NCBI GenBank assembly: GCA_044866695.1
Contig: JBIOUF010000088.1
Span: 1-9,617 of the forward strand
Origin: JBIOUF01 sp044866695
Lineage (GTDB): Bacteria; Actinomycetota; Actinomycetes; Propionibacteriales; Nocardioidaceae
Reading direction: 5' to 3'
DNA length: 9,617 nt
In this document: positions 9,615 to 9,617 of the stretch, one piece after another
Layout of the letters: every line of letters begins with the position of its first letter
Position numbering within the stretch: position 1 is the first letter of the stretch
Translations under genes and position numbers: made by a program
Notes under the pieces: generated by a model
Seen by the model: only the letters and a program-made list of their open reading frames with translations
What the model was told of the DNA's origin: nothing
Databases searched by the model: none

Positions 9615-9617
9615 GGG

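Noticed and set aside
9507..9617. Canonical G-quadruplex on the minus strand from the C-runs
   Set aside because: The C-runs are about 25 nt apart, too far for standard short-loop quadruplexes; hairpins explain the pattern better.

Overview
The window comes from a high-GC (well above 70% by eye) actinobacterium-like genome: GC-rich third codon positions, many GTG starts, 4-nt stop/start overlaps, and a uroporphyrinogen-III-synthase/winged-helix fusion regulator of the NnaR type known from Streptomyces and Mycobacterium. It holds one tightly packed plus-strand operon for assimilation of nitrate to ammonium. I cannot name the species.

Layout: (1) 2-1117, the 3' part of a NarK/NNP nitrate/nitrite transporter whose start lies upstream of the window; (2) 1124-3256, the cytoplasmic molybdopterin assimilatory nitrate reductase (NasC/NasA type); (3) 3253-4674, an FAD/NAD(P)H oxidoreductase with a C-terminal BFD-like [2Fe-2S] domain, probably its electron-transfer partner; (4) 4671-7256, NirB, and (5) 7253-7630, NirD, the NADH-dependent siroheme nitrite reductase; (6) 7627-8766, an NnaR-like regulator joining a HemD-like domain to an OmpR/PhoB-type DNA-binding domain; (7) 8763-9464, a two-half CbiX/SirB-type sirohydrochlorin chelatase. 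From 9465 to the end there is no gene; that stretch holds four copies of a 32-bp GC-rich tandem repeat with hairpin potential.

The genes make one logical chain: uptake of nitrate, reduction to nitrite by the Mo enzyme fed by the flavoprotein, reduction of nitrite to ammonium by NirBD, insertion of iron to make the siroheme NirB needs, and a regulator that may tie transcription to tetrapyrrole status. Five successive junctions (genes 2 to 7) are 4-nt GTGA or ATGA overlaps, so translation is probably coupled throughout. The operon promoter and any GlnR or NnaR sites lie upstream of the window.

I see no RNA gene, CRISPR array, insertion sequence or integrase. The pathway is known. The points most worth a second look are the terminal repeat array, the HemD-wHTH fusion inside its own target operon, the two adjacent FAD-BFD proteins, and the in-frame stop separating transporter and reductase.
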